This document shows, piece after piece, positions 17,815 to 25,922 of a stretch of DNA of 41,119 nucleotides. The stretch spans positions 1 through 41,119 of the forward strand of contig JALSSR010000202.1 of NCBI GenBank assembly GCA_026984135.1. The letters are read 5' to 3'. The translations under genes and the position numbers were made by a program. The stretch's first letter is position 1. Each line of letters begins with the position of its first letter. The DNA comes from Bacteroidales bacterium (GTDB lineage Bacteria > Bacteroidota > Bacteroidia > Bacteroidales > JAADJA01). The notes below the pieces were generated by a model. That model was not told the origin of the DNA. It saw only the letters and a program-made list of their open reading frames with translations, and ran no database searches.

Positions 17815-19025
17815 AAAACCTTGATTTTTCTTTGTATTTCAGTTTCATTTCTCATTAGTCCATTTCTAATATCGTCCAGTATCTCCACCGATGAACTGCT
17901 AAATGTAAACTTATTTAACACATTTTCATTCAATATATTTAATTGTGAAATAAATTTAATTAATTCCGGTTTATCATCATTAATGGTTTCTTTGGAATAT
18001 TTCCATTTCAGAAACTGGAATGTACGCAGAGCATCAAATTTATGATGACAAGCTTTTATGAAGTTTCCTTTTCCTGTGGAATTATTTCTCAGGGGTGTCC
18101 ATATATCAGCTGTTCCGAATTTTTCTTCTATAAAATCATCCAAAGGTGTAGGAACAGACTTTTCAAAAAGCGACGGAAACAAATCAAAGAGTTTTTTTAT
18201 CACACCGAAATAGTGTTGAGGATATACGGGGTAAGAAGACCAGTCTCCTTCCCTGCCCTTTATCATTGCCGGCCCTGTTCCAAAATCAACCCTGTCTGAA
18301 AACCTTGCTGCCGGATAAACTTTTTCATTATTCCATATAATCACATTGCCGTATTTTCTCAGTTTCTGCAAAAAATAAAAATCCTCCCCGCTTTTATGCG
18401 GAGTGATACCGCCAATTGCTTTATAACTTTTTACGGGAAGCACTATGGCAGAGCCAATTGCAGTGAACGCATACGGACTTCCAATTTGCAACATATTCAG
18501 ATCGTAATAACGCAAATAAATCTCATATCTCAATATTGCACGGTCGGCAGCCTCATCACCCGTAAGCTTGTGATAATACGGAATAGCCGCCGCAACCGCT
18601 TTCGGATGATACTTGAAACTATCAACAAGAGATTGAAAATAACCGGGTGAAAATGTTGTGTCTGCATCAAGACTGACAATTAAATCATCATTTTTTGCAT
18701 TCAAAACTATTTTGTTCATTAATATCTTTCGCGCCCATCCCACTCCCGACTTTTTTTCTTTCCAACCCTCTCCCCTGCTGCTTTTATCAATAATATCAAT
18801 TTTAATATCTTTGATTTTCTTCAAAAACAGAATTGTTTTTAAGTTATTTTCACAAACCGGAACTTTTTCAGCATTATCCCACCATTCGTCAGGTTGATTT
18901 ACACAAACCGTCAATTCAAACTTCCTGTATGTCTGCGATCTAAGACAGTCAATAAATCCGGCAATATAGTCAAGTTCAGCGAGTGCCGGTAAGGCTACAA
19001 AAAGTGTGGGATTATACTCCGTCAT
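17805..19025 (-). CDS. Glycosyltransferase family 2 (GT-A) protein
   Basis: 406 residues beginning NPTLFVALPALAELDYI. A GT-A fold is indicated by the ALPA..E start and the DAD metal motif at 120-122 (LIVSLDADTTFSPGYF). A later GEDFYFLQKLRKYG segment probably holds the catalytic-base ED. No membrane helix is evident, so it is likely cytosolic, perhaps peripheral. It precedes miaA with a 10-nt overlap and has a -7 box TATTTTTG on the minus strand at 19047-19054. The donor and acceptor are unknown. The pairing with a tRNA-modification gene may be only positional. Confidence 0.8.
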   Translation of the reverse strand: MTEYNPTLFVALPALAELDYIAGFIDCLRSQTYRKFELTVCVNQPDEWWDNAEKVPVCENNLKTILFLKKIKDIKIDIIDKSSRGEGWKEKKSGVGWARKILMNKIVLNAKNDDLIVSLDADTTFSPGYFQSLVDSFKYHPKAVAAAIPYYHKLTGDEAADRAILRYEIYLRYYDLNMLQIGSPYAFTAIGSAIVLPVKSYKAIGGITPHKSGEDFYFLQKLRKYGNVIIWNNEKVYPAARFSDRVDFGTGPAMIKGREGDWSSYPVYPQHYFGVIKKLFDLFPSLFEKSVPTPLDDFIEEKFGTADIWTPLRNNSTGKGNFIKACHHKFDALRTFQFLKWKYSKETINDDKPELIKFISQLNILNENVLNKFTFSSSSVEILDDIRNGLMRNETEIQRKIKVLCF

Positions 19026-19046
19026 CTATCTTTAATTATTTGAAGG

Positions 19047-19054
19047 CAAAAATA
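19047..19054 (-). promoter_or_regulatory. -7 box of the glycosyltransferase-miaA unit
   Basis: The minus strand reads TATTTTTG, an exact TAnnTTTG match, 21 nt upstream of the ATG at 19025. No good -33 element was seen. Confidence 0.45.
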
Positions 19055-19091
19055 TTGATAATTCGGTTAATAATTTGTTGTTTATAATATA

Positions 19092-19099
19092 TATCTTTG
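19092..19099 (+). promoter_or_regulatory. -7 box of yidC
   Basis: TATCTTTG is an exact TAnnTTTG match ending 27 nt before the ATG at 19127. It contains the TTG that would otherwise be read as an upstream start, which supports the ATG as the true start. Confidence 0.55.
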
Positions 19100-19126
19100 C
19101 GGGCTGAATTGGCAAATATTTTTTTT

Positions 19127-21067
19127 ATGGATAAAAATACTATCACAGGTCTTTTAATAATCTTTGCAATACTTATCGGATACAGTATCTGGATGACTCC
19201 GTCTGCAGAGGAGATGCAGGCACGCCGGCATAAAGCTGATTCGATAGCACAGGCAATGCACATACAGGATTCCATTGCAGCAGCAAGTCGCATCGAAAGG
19301 CTGATACAGGATTCTATCAACCGGACAAAGGAAGCGGAAACCACAACTGCAGTTGCGCAAGAAAATGCAGGTACACAAAGCGAAACCGCAACCGTTGACA
19401 GAGATAAACTTGGCGTGTTTGCCAATTCGGCTAAAGGCGAAGATAAAATATTTATTATTGAAAGTGAATTGCTAAAGTTGAAGGTTTCCGCAAAAGGCGG
19501 AAAGATTATATCGGCTCAGGTTAAACAATTCCAAACTTTCGACTCTTTGCCGTTAATTTTGTTCGATTCGGCTCAGACGAATTTCGGTATTACATTTTTT
19601 GCCAACAACAGAATTATCAACACCAATGACCTTTATTTTCAACCTGCTACCAAAGAGAATGTAATTGTTGCCGAAGGTGATAGTGCACAACTTTCAATGC
19701 GTTTATATGTTGATGCCACAGACAGTACGTTCAATAAGGACAGCTACATTGAGTTTCTTTATACACTTAAGGGAAACAATTATATGATGGATTTTGATAT
19801 CAACTTTGTCGGTATGGAAAAATATATTGACAAAGGTTCAAATTTCATTGACCTGAATTGGAATACCGACCTTTTGAGAGAAGAGAAGACGGTTGACAGA
19901 ATGAACGGCCCGACAATATATTACAAATATTATAAAGACGATGTTGATTATTTGTCGGAAAGAAAAGACGATGAAGAAGAGTTACTCACAAAGGTAAAAT
20001 GGGTATCTTTCAAACAAAGATTTTTTAGTTCGATATTGATTGCCGACAACTACTTTTTAAATGGAAAAGTAAAAGTTTTCAATAAAGAAAAACCGGTTAA
20101 TCCGAGATATTTAAGGTCTATGACAATGACATTGGGTCTGCCGTTTCAGGCCGGTAAAGATTATTCCATTCCTATGTCTTTATATTTCGGACCGAATAAA
20201 TTCAAAACATTAAGACAATATAAGCTTGATTTGGAACGTCAGATTCCACTTGGTTGGGGATTTTTCCTGCTTGCCTGGATCAACAGATATGCTGTAATAC
20301 CGGTTTTTAACCTTCTGGAAGGCTTCGGTTGGAATTATGGAATAATTATATTGGTGCTGACAGTTTTGCTCAAAATCGTATTATTCCCGATTGCTTACAA
20401 ATCATACGTTTCATCTGCCAAAATGAGGGTGTTAAAGCCTGACATTGATGAGCTTGCCAAAAAGTTCCCCAAGAAGGAAGACGCAATGAAAAAGCAACAG
20501 GCTACTATGAGTCTTTATAAACAGGCAGGTGTCAATCCGATGGCAGGTTGTGTGCCTATGCTGTTGCAGATGCCTATTTTGTTTGCTATGTTCCGCTTCT
20601 TCCCTGCTGCATTCGAACTGAGACAGCAATCGTTCCTGTGGGCAACAGACCTTTCAAGTTATGACTCCATCTTGCAACTGCCGTTTACAATTCCTATTTA
20701 CGGCGACCATGTCAGTTTATTCACTTTGTTAATGACCGTTTCGACTATTCTCTATACAAAAATAAATCAGGAGTTGATGGGATCGTCCCAACAGCAGATG
20801 CCGGGAATGAAAACAATGATGTATTTAATGCCCATTATGTTCCTCGGTTGGTTTAACAACTATGCATCAGGTTTGAGTTACTATTACTTCCTTGCCAATA
20901 TGATAACTTTCGGACAGATGTTCTTTATTAGGAAGTCAATAAATGAAGATAAGATAAGAGCTCAGATAGAGATTAACAAAAAAAGAAAACCAAAGAAAAA
21001 ATCCGGCTGGCAAAAACGCCTTGAAGAGGCTGCAAAGCAGAAAGGATATACTCCGAAGAAGAGATAA
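19127..21067 (+). CDS. yidC: Membrane protein insertase YidC
   Basis: 646 residues from the ATG at 19127; the frame extends to a TTG at 19097 that lies in the promoter. The protein has an N-terminal membrane anchor (DKNTITGLLIIFAILIGYSIW), a large periplasmic P1 beta-domain (about 90-350) and the conserved C-terminal insertase core. That core begins near LGWGFFLLAWINRYAVIPVF and includes NYGIIILVLTVLLKIVLFPI, GVNPMAGCVPMLLQMPILFAMF and LMPIMFLGWFNNYASGLSYYYF. A basic lysine-rich tail (KKRKPKKKSGWQKR) is typical and may contact ribosomes. It inserts and folds inner-membrane proteins alone or with SecYEG. Confidence 0.97.
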   Translation: MDKNTITGLLIIFAILIGYSIWMTPSAEEMQARRHKADSIAQAMHIQDSIAAASRIERLIQDSINRTKEAETTTAVAQENAGTQSETATVDRDKLGVFANSAKGEDKIFIIESELLKLKVSAKGGKIISAQVKQFQTFDSLPLILFDSAQTNFGITFFANNRIINTNDLYFQPATKENVIVAEGDSAQLSMRLYVDATDSTFNKDSYIEFLYTLKGNNYMMDFDINFVGMEKYIDKGSNFIDLNWNTDLLREEKTVDRMNGPTIYYKYYKDDVDYLSERKDDEEELLTKVKWVSFKQRFFSSILIADNYFLNGKVKVFNKEKPVNPRYLRSMTMTLGLPFQAGKDYSIPMSLYFGPNKFKTLRQYKLDLERQIPLGWGFFLLAWINRYAVIPVFNLLEGFGWNYGIIILVLTVLLKIVLFPIAYKSYVSSAKMRVLKPDIDELAKKFPKKEDAMKKQQATMSLYKQAGVNPMAGCVPMLLQMPILFAMFRFFPAAFELRQQSFLWATDLSSYDSILQLPFTIPIYGDHVSLFTLLMTVSTILYTKINQELMGSSQQQMPGMKTMMYLMPIMFLGWFNNYASGLSYYYFLANMITFGQMFFIRKSINEDKIRAQIEINKKRKPKKKSGWQKRLEEAAKQKGYTPKKR

Positions 21068-21165
21068 GGTTTGGAGGTTTCGAGTTTGGAAGTTTGGAGG
21101 TTTCAGGTTTGGAAGTTGGGAAGTTTCAAGTTTGGAAGTTGGGAAGTTTTAAGTTTGGAGGTTTG
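21068..21165 (+). repeat. 23-bp tandem repeat directly after yidC
   Basis: Starting at the base after the yidC stop, units begin at 21068, 21089, 21112, 21135 and 21158, with spacings of 21, 23, 23 and 23. A typical unit begins GAAGTTGGGAAGTTTCAAG. Copies differ at a few positions and the strand is G/T-rich and nearly C-free. A degenerate tail runs to about 21180. No ORF uses it. Confidence 0.9.
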
Positions 21166-21222
21166 TTTGGAGGTATGGCTGGAAAGATATAAGATAATGA
21201 GATATCAAAAAAACAGTTAAAA

Positions 21223-23235
21223 ATGAAATTTCAAATCACCTCGGATTTTAAGCCTACCGGTGACCAGCCCGAAGCTATAAAGCAGCTTGTCGAGGGAATT
21301 GAAAGAGGTGATAAGAGTCAGGTTTTACTTGGAGTTACAGGCTCGGGAAAGACTTTTACAATTGCCAATGTTATTCAGGATGTTCAGCGTCCCACTTTGA
21401 TTCTTTCGCACAACAAAACCTTAGCGGCACAACTGTACGGCGAATTCAAGCAGTTTTTCCCGAATAACAGGGTCGAATATTTTGTTTCTTACTACGATTA
21501 TTATCAGCCCGAGGCTTTCCTACCTACAACAAATACATATATTGAAAAAGACCTTTCCATAAACGACGAAATAGAAAAATTGCGTTTAAGTGCAACGTCG
21601 GCTCTGCTTTCCGGACGACGTGATGTTATAGTAGTTTCCTCTGTATCTTGTATTTACGGAATCGGAAACCCCGATGATTTCACCAATAATGTCATTTCCA
21701 TTAAAACGGGAGATGTGGTTTCAAGGAACAAATTTCTACAAAAGCTGGTAAATAGCTTATACTCAAGGAATGAGGTTGAGTTCACTCACGGTAATTTCAG
21801 AGTAAAGGGTGATACGGTTGATATATTTCCCGCATATGCGGATGTGGGGTATCGTGTTATTTTCTGGGGTGACGAAATAGAATCCATAGAATCTTTTGAT
21901 CCCATAAACGGACATACATTTGAAGTTTTCGACAGTTTGAATATCTATCCGGCAAATATTTTTGTTACTTCAAGTGAAAAAATGAAAAGTTCACTTGAGG
22001 AGATACAACAGGATATGTTCAAGCAGGTTCAATATATGAAGGAAACAGGCAAACATCTCGAAGCCAAAAGGCTTGAAGACAGGGTGTCGTATGACATTGA
22101 AATGATGAGGGAGTTGGGTTATTGTTCGGGAATTGAGAATTACTCACGTTATTTCGACGGCAGGAGACCCGGTACCAGACCCTTTTGCCTGATTGACTAT
22201 TTTCCTGAAGATTATTTGGTAGTGATAGACGAAAGCCATGTAACAATACCGCAAATAAAAGCTATGTACGGTGGCGACCGCTCACGAAAGCAAACACTGG
22301 TTGAATACGGTTTCAGGCTTCCGGCGGCTCTTGATAACAGGCCGTTGAAATTCCCGGAGTTTGAAAGTCTTGTAAATCAGATTATTTTTGTGAGTGCAAC
22401 GCCAAGTGATTATGAACTTCAAAAGTCCGAAGGAGTTGTTGTGGAGCAACTGATTCGCCCCACCGGACTACTTGACCCGGTTATTGAAGTGCGACCAAGT
22501 TTAAACCAGATTGATGATCTGTTGGATGAAATAAACGAAAGAATACAAAAAGACGAAAGGGTGCTGGTTACAACACTAACCAAAAGAATGGCGGAAGAGC
22601 TTACCAAATACCTCCTTGACCTTGAAATCAAAACACGTTATATCCATTCCGATGTTGCTACCCTTGACAGGGTGGAAATAATGCGGGGACTACGACTTGG
22701 TGAATTCGATGTTTTGGTCGGTGTTAACCTTTTGCGCGAAGGGCTTGATTTACCTGAAGTTTCGCTTGTCGCAATTCTTGATGCCGATAAAGAAGGCTTT
22801 TTACGTTCAGAAAAATCACTTACCCAAACTGCAGGCCGTGCTGCAAGAAACCTCAATGCAAAAGTGATCTTTTATGCCGATAAAATGACCGACTCAATGC
22901 AAAAAACCATTACCGAAACAAACCGCCGTCGTGAAAAACAACTGAAATACAACGAAGAACATAATATAACACCAACGCAAATAATAAAATCAACGGATTC
23001 AATATTGGGTCAGACCGCAGTTGCAGGTCAAAAAAGTACGGAAGCCAAACCCTATATCGAAAAAGAAAATATTGACCTGGCCGCAGATCCGCTTATAAAA
23101 TATATGACCAAACAACAGATTGAAAAAGCTATCTCCAAATTGGAAAGAGAGATGCAGTCCGCAGTCAAAGAGTTGGATTTTATTGAGGCTGCACGGTTCA
23201 GGGATGAGATTTTCGAGTTGAGGAAGAGGTTGTAA
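21223..23235 (+). CDS. uvrB: Excinuclease ABC subunit B
   Basis: A 670-residue DNA-damage recognition helicase-like subunit of nucleotide excision repair, working with UvrA and UvrC. It has Walker A GVTGSGKT (37-44) and a damage-probing beta-hairpin region around SYYDYYQPEAFLP (89-101). DESH, helicase motif VI near QTAGRAARN and the C-terminal UVR domain (KLEREMQSAVKELDFIEAAR) for UvrC contact are also present. Length and order are normal. The ATG at 21223 follows the 23-bp repeat block by about 60 nt. Confidence 0.97.
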   Translation: MKFQITSDFKPTGDQPEAIKQLVEGIERGDKSQVLLGVTGSGKTFTIANVIQDVQRPTLILSHNKTLAAQLYGEFKQFFPNNRVEYFVSYYDYYQPEAFLPTTNTYIEKDLSINDEIEKLRLSATSALLSGRRDVIVVSSVSCIYGIGNPDDFTNNVISIKTGDVVSRNKFLQKLVNSLYSRNEVEFTHGNFRVKGDTVDIFPAYADVGYRVIFWGDEIESIESFDPINGHTFEVFDSLNIYPANIFVTSSEKMKSSLEEIQQDMFKQVQYMKETGKHLEAKRLEDRVSYDIEMMRELGYCSGIENYSRYFDGRRPGTRPFCLIDYFPEDYLVVIDESHVTIPQIKAMYGGDRSRKQTLVEYGFRLPAALDNRPLKFPEFESLVNQIIFVSATPSDYELQKSEGVVVEQLIRPTGLLDPVIEVRPSLNQIDDLLDEINERIQKDERVLVTTLTKRMAEELTKYLLDLEIKTRYIHSDVATLDRVEIMRGLRLGEFDVLVGVNLLREGLDLPEVSLVAILDADKEGFLRSEKSLTQTAGRAARNLNAKVIFYADKMTDSMQKTITETNRRREKQLKYNEEHNITPTQIIKSTDSILGQTAVAGQKSTEAKPYIEKENIDLAADPLIKYMTKQQIEKAISKLEREMQSAVKELDFIEAARFRDEIFELRKRL

Positions 23236-23310
23236 CAATTGCTTTGTTGTAATTAAGCAGTTACTTATATTTGGATAACCACACTATTTTCGTTTCTTTA
23301 AACAACAAAT

Positions 23311-24756
23311 CTATCTTTTCAACCACTTACCGTGCCCCATAACTTTATCATTTTGAGAAACCTCATAGATATAAATTCCTTTCGGCAAATGAGATGTTAC
23401 AAAAAACGCACTCCGGTCAAATCTTTTGTCAAGAACAAGCATAGAGGAGGTATTGAAAAGTCTTAGCCTGCAATTGATTTTATCCGTAGAAATATTTAGT
23501 TGTTCAGTTCCGGGATTAGGATATATGAGGAAAGCGGCGGAAGGATAATATTCCTGTTCATTTGTAACCGGATTTCCGTAATTTTCCGTAACGAGAAATA
23601 TATCACGCGTAACGGTATCGGGATTTGCTTGGTAGTCCCATTTTGTCATTGACAGAACATAACCTCCCTGTGGTAAAGCTGTAACACCGGAACAAACATA
23701 CTGTCCTTCCCCGCCCCACAATTTGTATCCGTTAGTATTTCCGTCCGTATCAGTTATGTAAAGTGCCACAAAGGAGTTTTTAGGCGGATTGAAACTCAAA
23801 TTACGGGTTCCTGCAAGATATATAGTGTCGGAAGTAATAAAATCCATTCCTGCAGGAACATCGGTGGAGTCGGTAATACCGTAAGTGTATGTTTGGATAA
23901 GGTTTGCATCCTGATCCATCAAACAAAGAGCCATATCCATTTCCCACGGACTTCCGGGAATGGGTGCGGAAAGGTACAATCCCGTTTTAACATAATGAGA
24001 ATCGTCATACAACTTGTTTTGAGGTTGCGGATGAATATTTATATCCGAAGGAAATTCGTAAGTAGTGTCATATTCAAGATTTTCATCAAACTGGTAGGTC
24101 ATAAAACCTGCTATAACATGATATTTATTCATTGACGGAATTTCTATAATTTTCGGGTAATCCTGCACCTGTATTGACAGAATATCTTTATTTATCTCCT
24201 GAAGTTGTTCGTCGAACAACCATATAATATAGGATGAGCTCAGCAGGTCGTTTCCGGTGGTTCCCACAAATAACAGGTTTCCGTTTGCGCATTGAATTGC
24301 ATCCGAAACGGTTTCATTCAAATCCGGGGAACCGAGCATTTGACTGTTCACAAGATTCAGATTTTCATCAAACCAAAGAAGACATAACTGTTCGTCCTGT
24401 GTATTTTTTTCCAGAGCTTTTGCCCAATATAAAATTCCGGTATTATCAACCCTGAGAAAATTTTTCACCAAAATATCATAATTCCCGATTTCATCAATGG
24501 TCAAACTGTCGGAAAAATCAAGATTAAAGTCGGATTTATAAAGTACGTTGGAGTAATTTGTGAATTGCTCCTGATAGGTTTGTGCCTGTTCTCCTCTGTA
24601 TGTTACCAAAAAAAGGATATCCGAATAAAGATATTTCATATTTACCACATATTCATCCTGTGAAGTGGAAATCCATTTCTGTGACTGAGATTGAGAGTTA
24701 ACTGTCCGGATTCCAATCAACAATAATAATGACGAAAGTAAATATTTTAAAGCCAT
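23311..24756 (-). CDS. T9SS-exported surface protein with propeller-like repeats
   Basis: 481 residues: a signal peptide (MALKYLLSSLLLLIGIRTVNSQ), then about 380 residues of repeated short strand-turn units of the type ILFLVTYRG, LLFVGTTGN and TIYLAGTRN. These suggest a beta-propeller. The end is a T9SS type-A sorting domain (about 405-481) with FLIYPNPGTEQLNIS and a terminal GIYIYEVSQNDKVMGHGKWLKR-type ending. It should be exported across the outer membrane and anchored or released. It lies 60 nt downstream of the BtuG-like gene. A -7 box TATTTTTG at 24781-24788 suggests its own promoter, so membership in the B12 operon is uncertain. No function can be assigned. Confidence 0.85.
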   Translation of the reverse strand: MALKYLLSSLLLLIGIRTVNSQSQSQKWISTSQDEYVVNMKYLYSDILFLVTYRGEQAQTYQEQFTNYSNVLYKSDFNLDFSDSLTIDEIGNYDILVKNFLRVDNTGILYWAKALEKNTQDEQLCLLWFDENLNLVNSQMLGSPDLNETVSDAIQCANGNLLFVGTTGNDLLSSSYIIWLFDEQLQEINKDILSIQVQDYPKIIEIPSMNKYHVIAGFMTYQFDENLEYDTTYEFPSDINIHPQPQNKLYDDSHYVKTGLYLSAPIPGSPWEMDMALCLMDQDANLIQTYTYGITDSTDVPAGMDFITSDTIYLAGTRNLSFNPPKNSFVALYITDTDGNTNGYKLWGGEGQYVCSGVTALPQGGYVLSMTKWDYQANPDTVTRDIFLVTENYGNPVTNEQEYYPSAAFLIYPNPGTEQLNISTDKINCRLRLFNTSSMLVLDKRFDRSAFFVTSHLPKGIYIYEVSQNDKVMGHGKWLKR

Positions 24757-24780
24757 AATATTAAAAAGCTACTTTTTTCA

Positions 24781-24788
24781 CAAAAATA
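24781..24788 (-). promoter_or_regulatory. -7 box before the 481-aa T9SS protein gene
   Basis: The minus strand reads TATTTTTG, an exact TAnnTTTG match, 24 nt before the ATG at 24756. The candidate -33 TTTG is too close (11 nt), so the call is moderate. Confidence 0.4.
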
Positions 24789-24816
24789 CAATAAAAATGC
24801 AAACTTAAAATTCAAC

Positions 24817-25881
24817 CTATTCAACAAACATCATATTTCCGGGAATTATTCCGGCTTTTGCCGAATCAAGTGCAGTTCCTGTTTCCGCACTGTATTTATA
24901 TACCCAACCGTCCTGCACAAAATCAACTGCATCCGTACAATATATCACATTTCCCGCTACACTGTATGTCAAACCGTAAAACATTGACGAGTGTGGTATT
25001 AAAGGTTGATTTTCAAGAGATGAGGAGCTAATGTTAAATTTATAAATCCCATCGGGGTAGTTATAATATAGAATTGTTTTATCTCCGTTTATCAATAGCT
25101 GTTCGGGATGTTTTTCCGCATCCGGAAACTCAATATCCCTTATCGTTTCATAAGAAACCGGGTCCAAACAAAGAAGTCTCCCTTTTGTATTATCCGTTGC
25201 CGGCACTCCGTTCCAGCCTTTTCCGGAACAAATAATCCACACATTACCATTCTCATCCGATACTATTCCCGAAGGTTTAGGATAGACCTGAATAGTTTTT
25301 TCAACTGAGGAAGTAGCTACATTTATTACCGACACCACACTGTCAATACCAAAGCCACCCTGATTCAGAACCCAGACCTTTTCATTCACTTTCAACATTC
25401 TTTCCGGCCCCGTAGCAACAGGTATTGTACCCGATACTTTAAATCCAGCAAAGTCCAAAATTTTCACGGTGTTATCCCAACACGAAACATAGGCGTGGGC
25501 ATCGTCAGCCTGAATGACGTAACGCGGAAGATATATATCATCAACGGTGTGAATCAATTTAAACGAGCTTTGCTCCACAATCCTTATTTTGTTTGAATTG
25601 TTTACGACAATAAATGTATTAAGCCCGATTTGTACGGCAGATTGTACAATGTTTCCAAGCTCCTGCCCGTCATTTTTACCCTGAAAAATCTTATTCTCCA
25701 TGCCACCGTCCGTACGCCAAAAGCTGATTGTTCCGGCTCCCGTTTGAAAAGGACCTTCATTGCAGATAATCAATCCGTTATTATAGATCTTGCCGGGATT
25801 CGGTGCAGGGGGATCATCCGGCGGTTTTTCACAAGAATACAGCAGGAACAGAATAAATATAAATGTAATGAATTTTTTCAT
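24817..25881 (-). CDS. BtuG-like cobalamin-binding surface lipoprotein (YncE/DUF5074-type beta-propeller)
   Basis: 354 residues from the ATG at 25881. The lipoprotein signal MKKFITFIFILFLLYSC places the acylated cysteine at 17, followed by a Pro/Asp-rich linker. The rest is a seven-bladed-propeller-like series of blade motifs (TFIVVNNSNKIRIVE, HAYVSCWDNTVKILD, KVWVLNQGG, NVWIICSGKGW). In Bacteroides, BtuG propeller lipoproteins cap BtuB and bind B12 tightly (established). Here the gene directly follows a btuB-like gene in a riboswitch-headed operon, so the same role is likely. A longer start at 25926 overlaps the btuB stop as ATGA. I prefer 25881 for the clean lipoprotein signal and because a hairpin like that before the 331-aa gene lies between. 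Confidence 0.85.
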   Translation of the reverse strand: MKKFITFIFILFLLYSCEKPPDDPPAPNPGKIYNNGLIICNEGPFQTGAGTISFWRTDGGMENKIFQGKNDGQELGNIVQSAVQIGLNTFIVVNNSNKIRIVEQSSFKLIHTVDDIYLPRYVIQADDAHAYVSCWDNTVKILDFAGFKVSGTIPVATGPERMLKVNEKVWVLNQGGFGIDSVVSVINVATSSVEKTIQVYPKPSGIVSDENGNVWIICSGKGWNGVPATDNTKGRLLCLDPVSYETIRDIEFPDAEKHPEQLLINGDKTILYYNYPDGIYKFNISSSSLENQPLIPHSSMFYGLTYSVAGNVIYCTDAVDFVQDGWVYKYSAETGTALDSAKAGIIPGNMMFVE

Positions 25882-25899
25882 ATTTGTTGTTTTTTTAAG

Positions 25900-25917
25900 G
25901 CAAGCCTGGACGCTTGC
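25900..25917 (-). other. Stem-loop 18 nt before the BtuG-like start
   Basis: The minus strand folds as GCAAGC-(GTCCAG)-GCTTGC, six perfect base pairs with a 6-nt loop, and ends 18 nt before the ATG at 25881. A similar hairpin occurs at 28834-28855 before another gene of the same operon. Confidence 0.55.
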
Positions 25918-25922
25918 TAATT

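Noticed and set aside
19097-19126. Upstream TTG start for YidC
   Set aside because: The TTG is part of the -7 promoter box TATCTTTG, so it cannot be in the transcript; the ATG at 19127 gives the normal N-terminal anchor.
21068-21180. CRISPR or coding tandem repeat after yidC
   Set aside because: The 23-bp units are adjacent without spacers, degenerate, and no ORF spans them.
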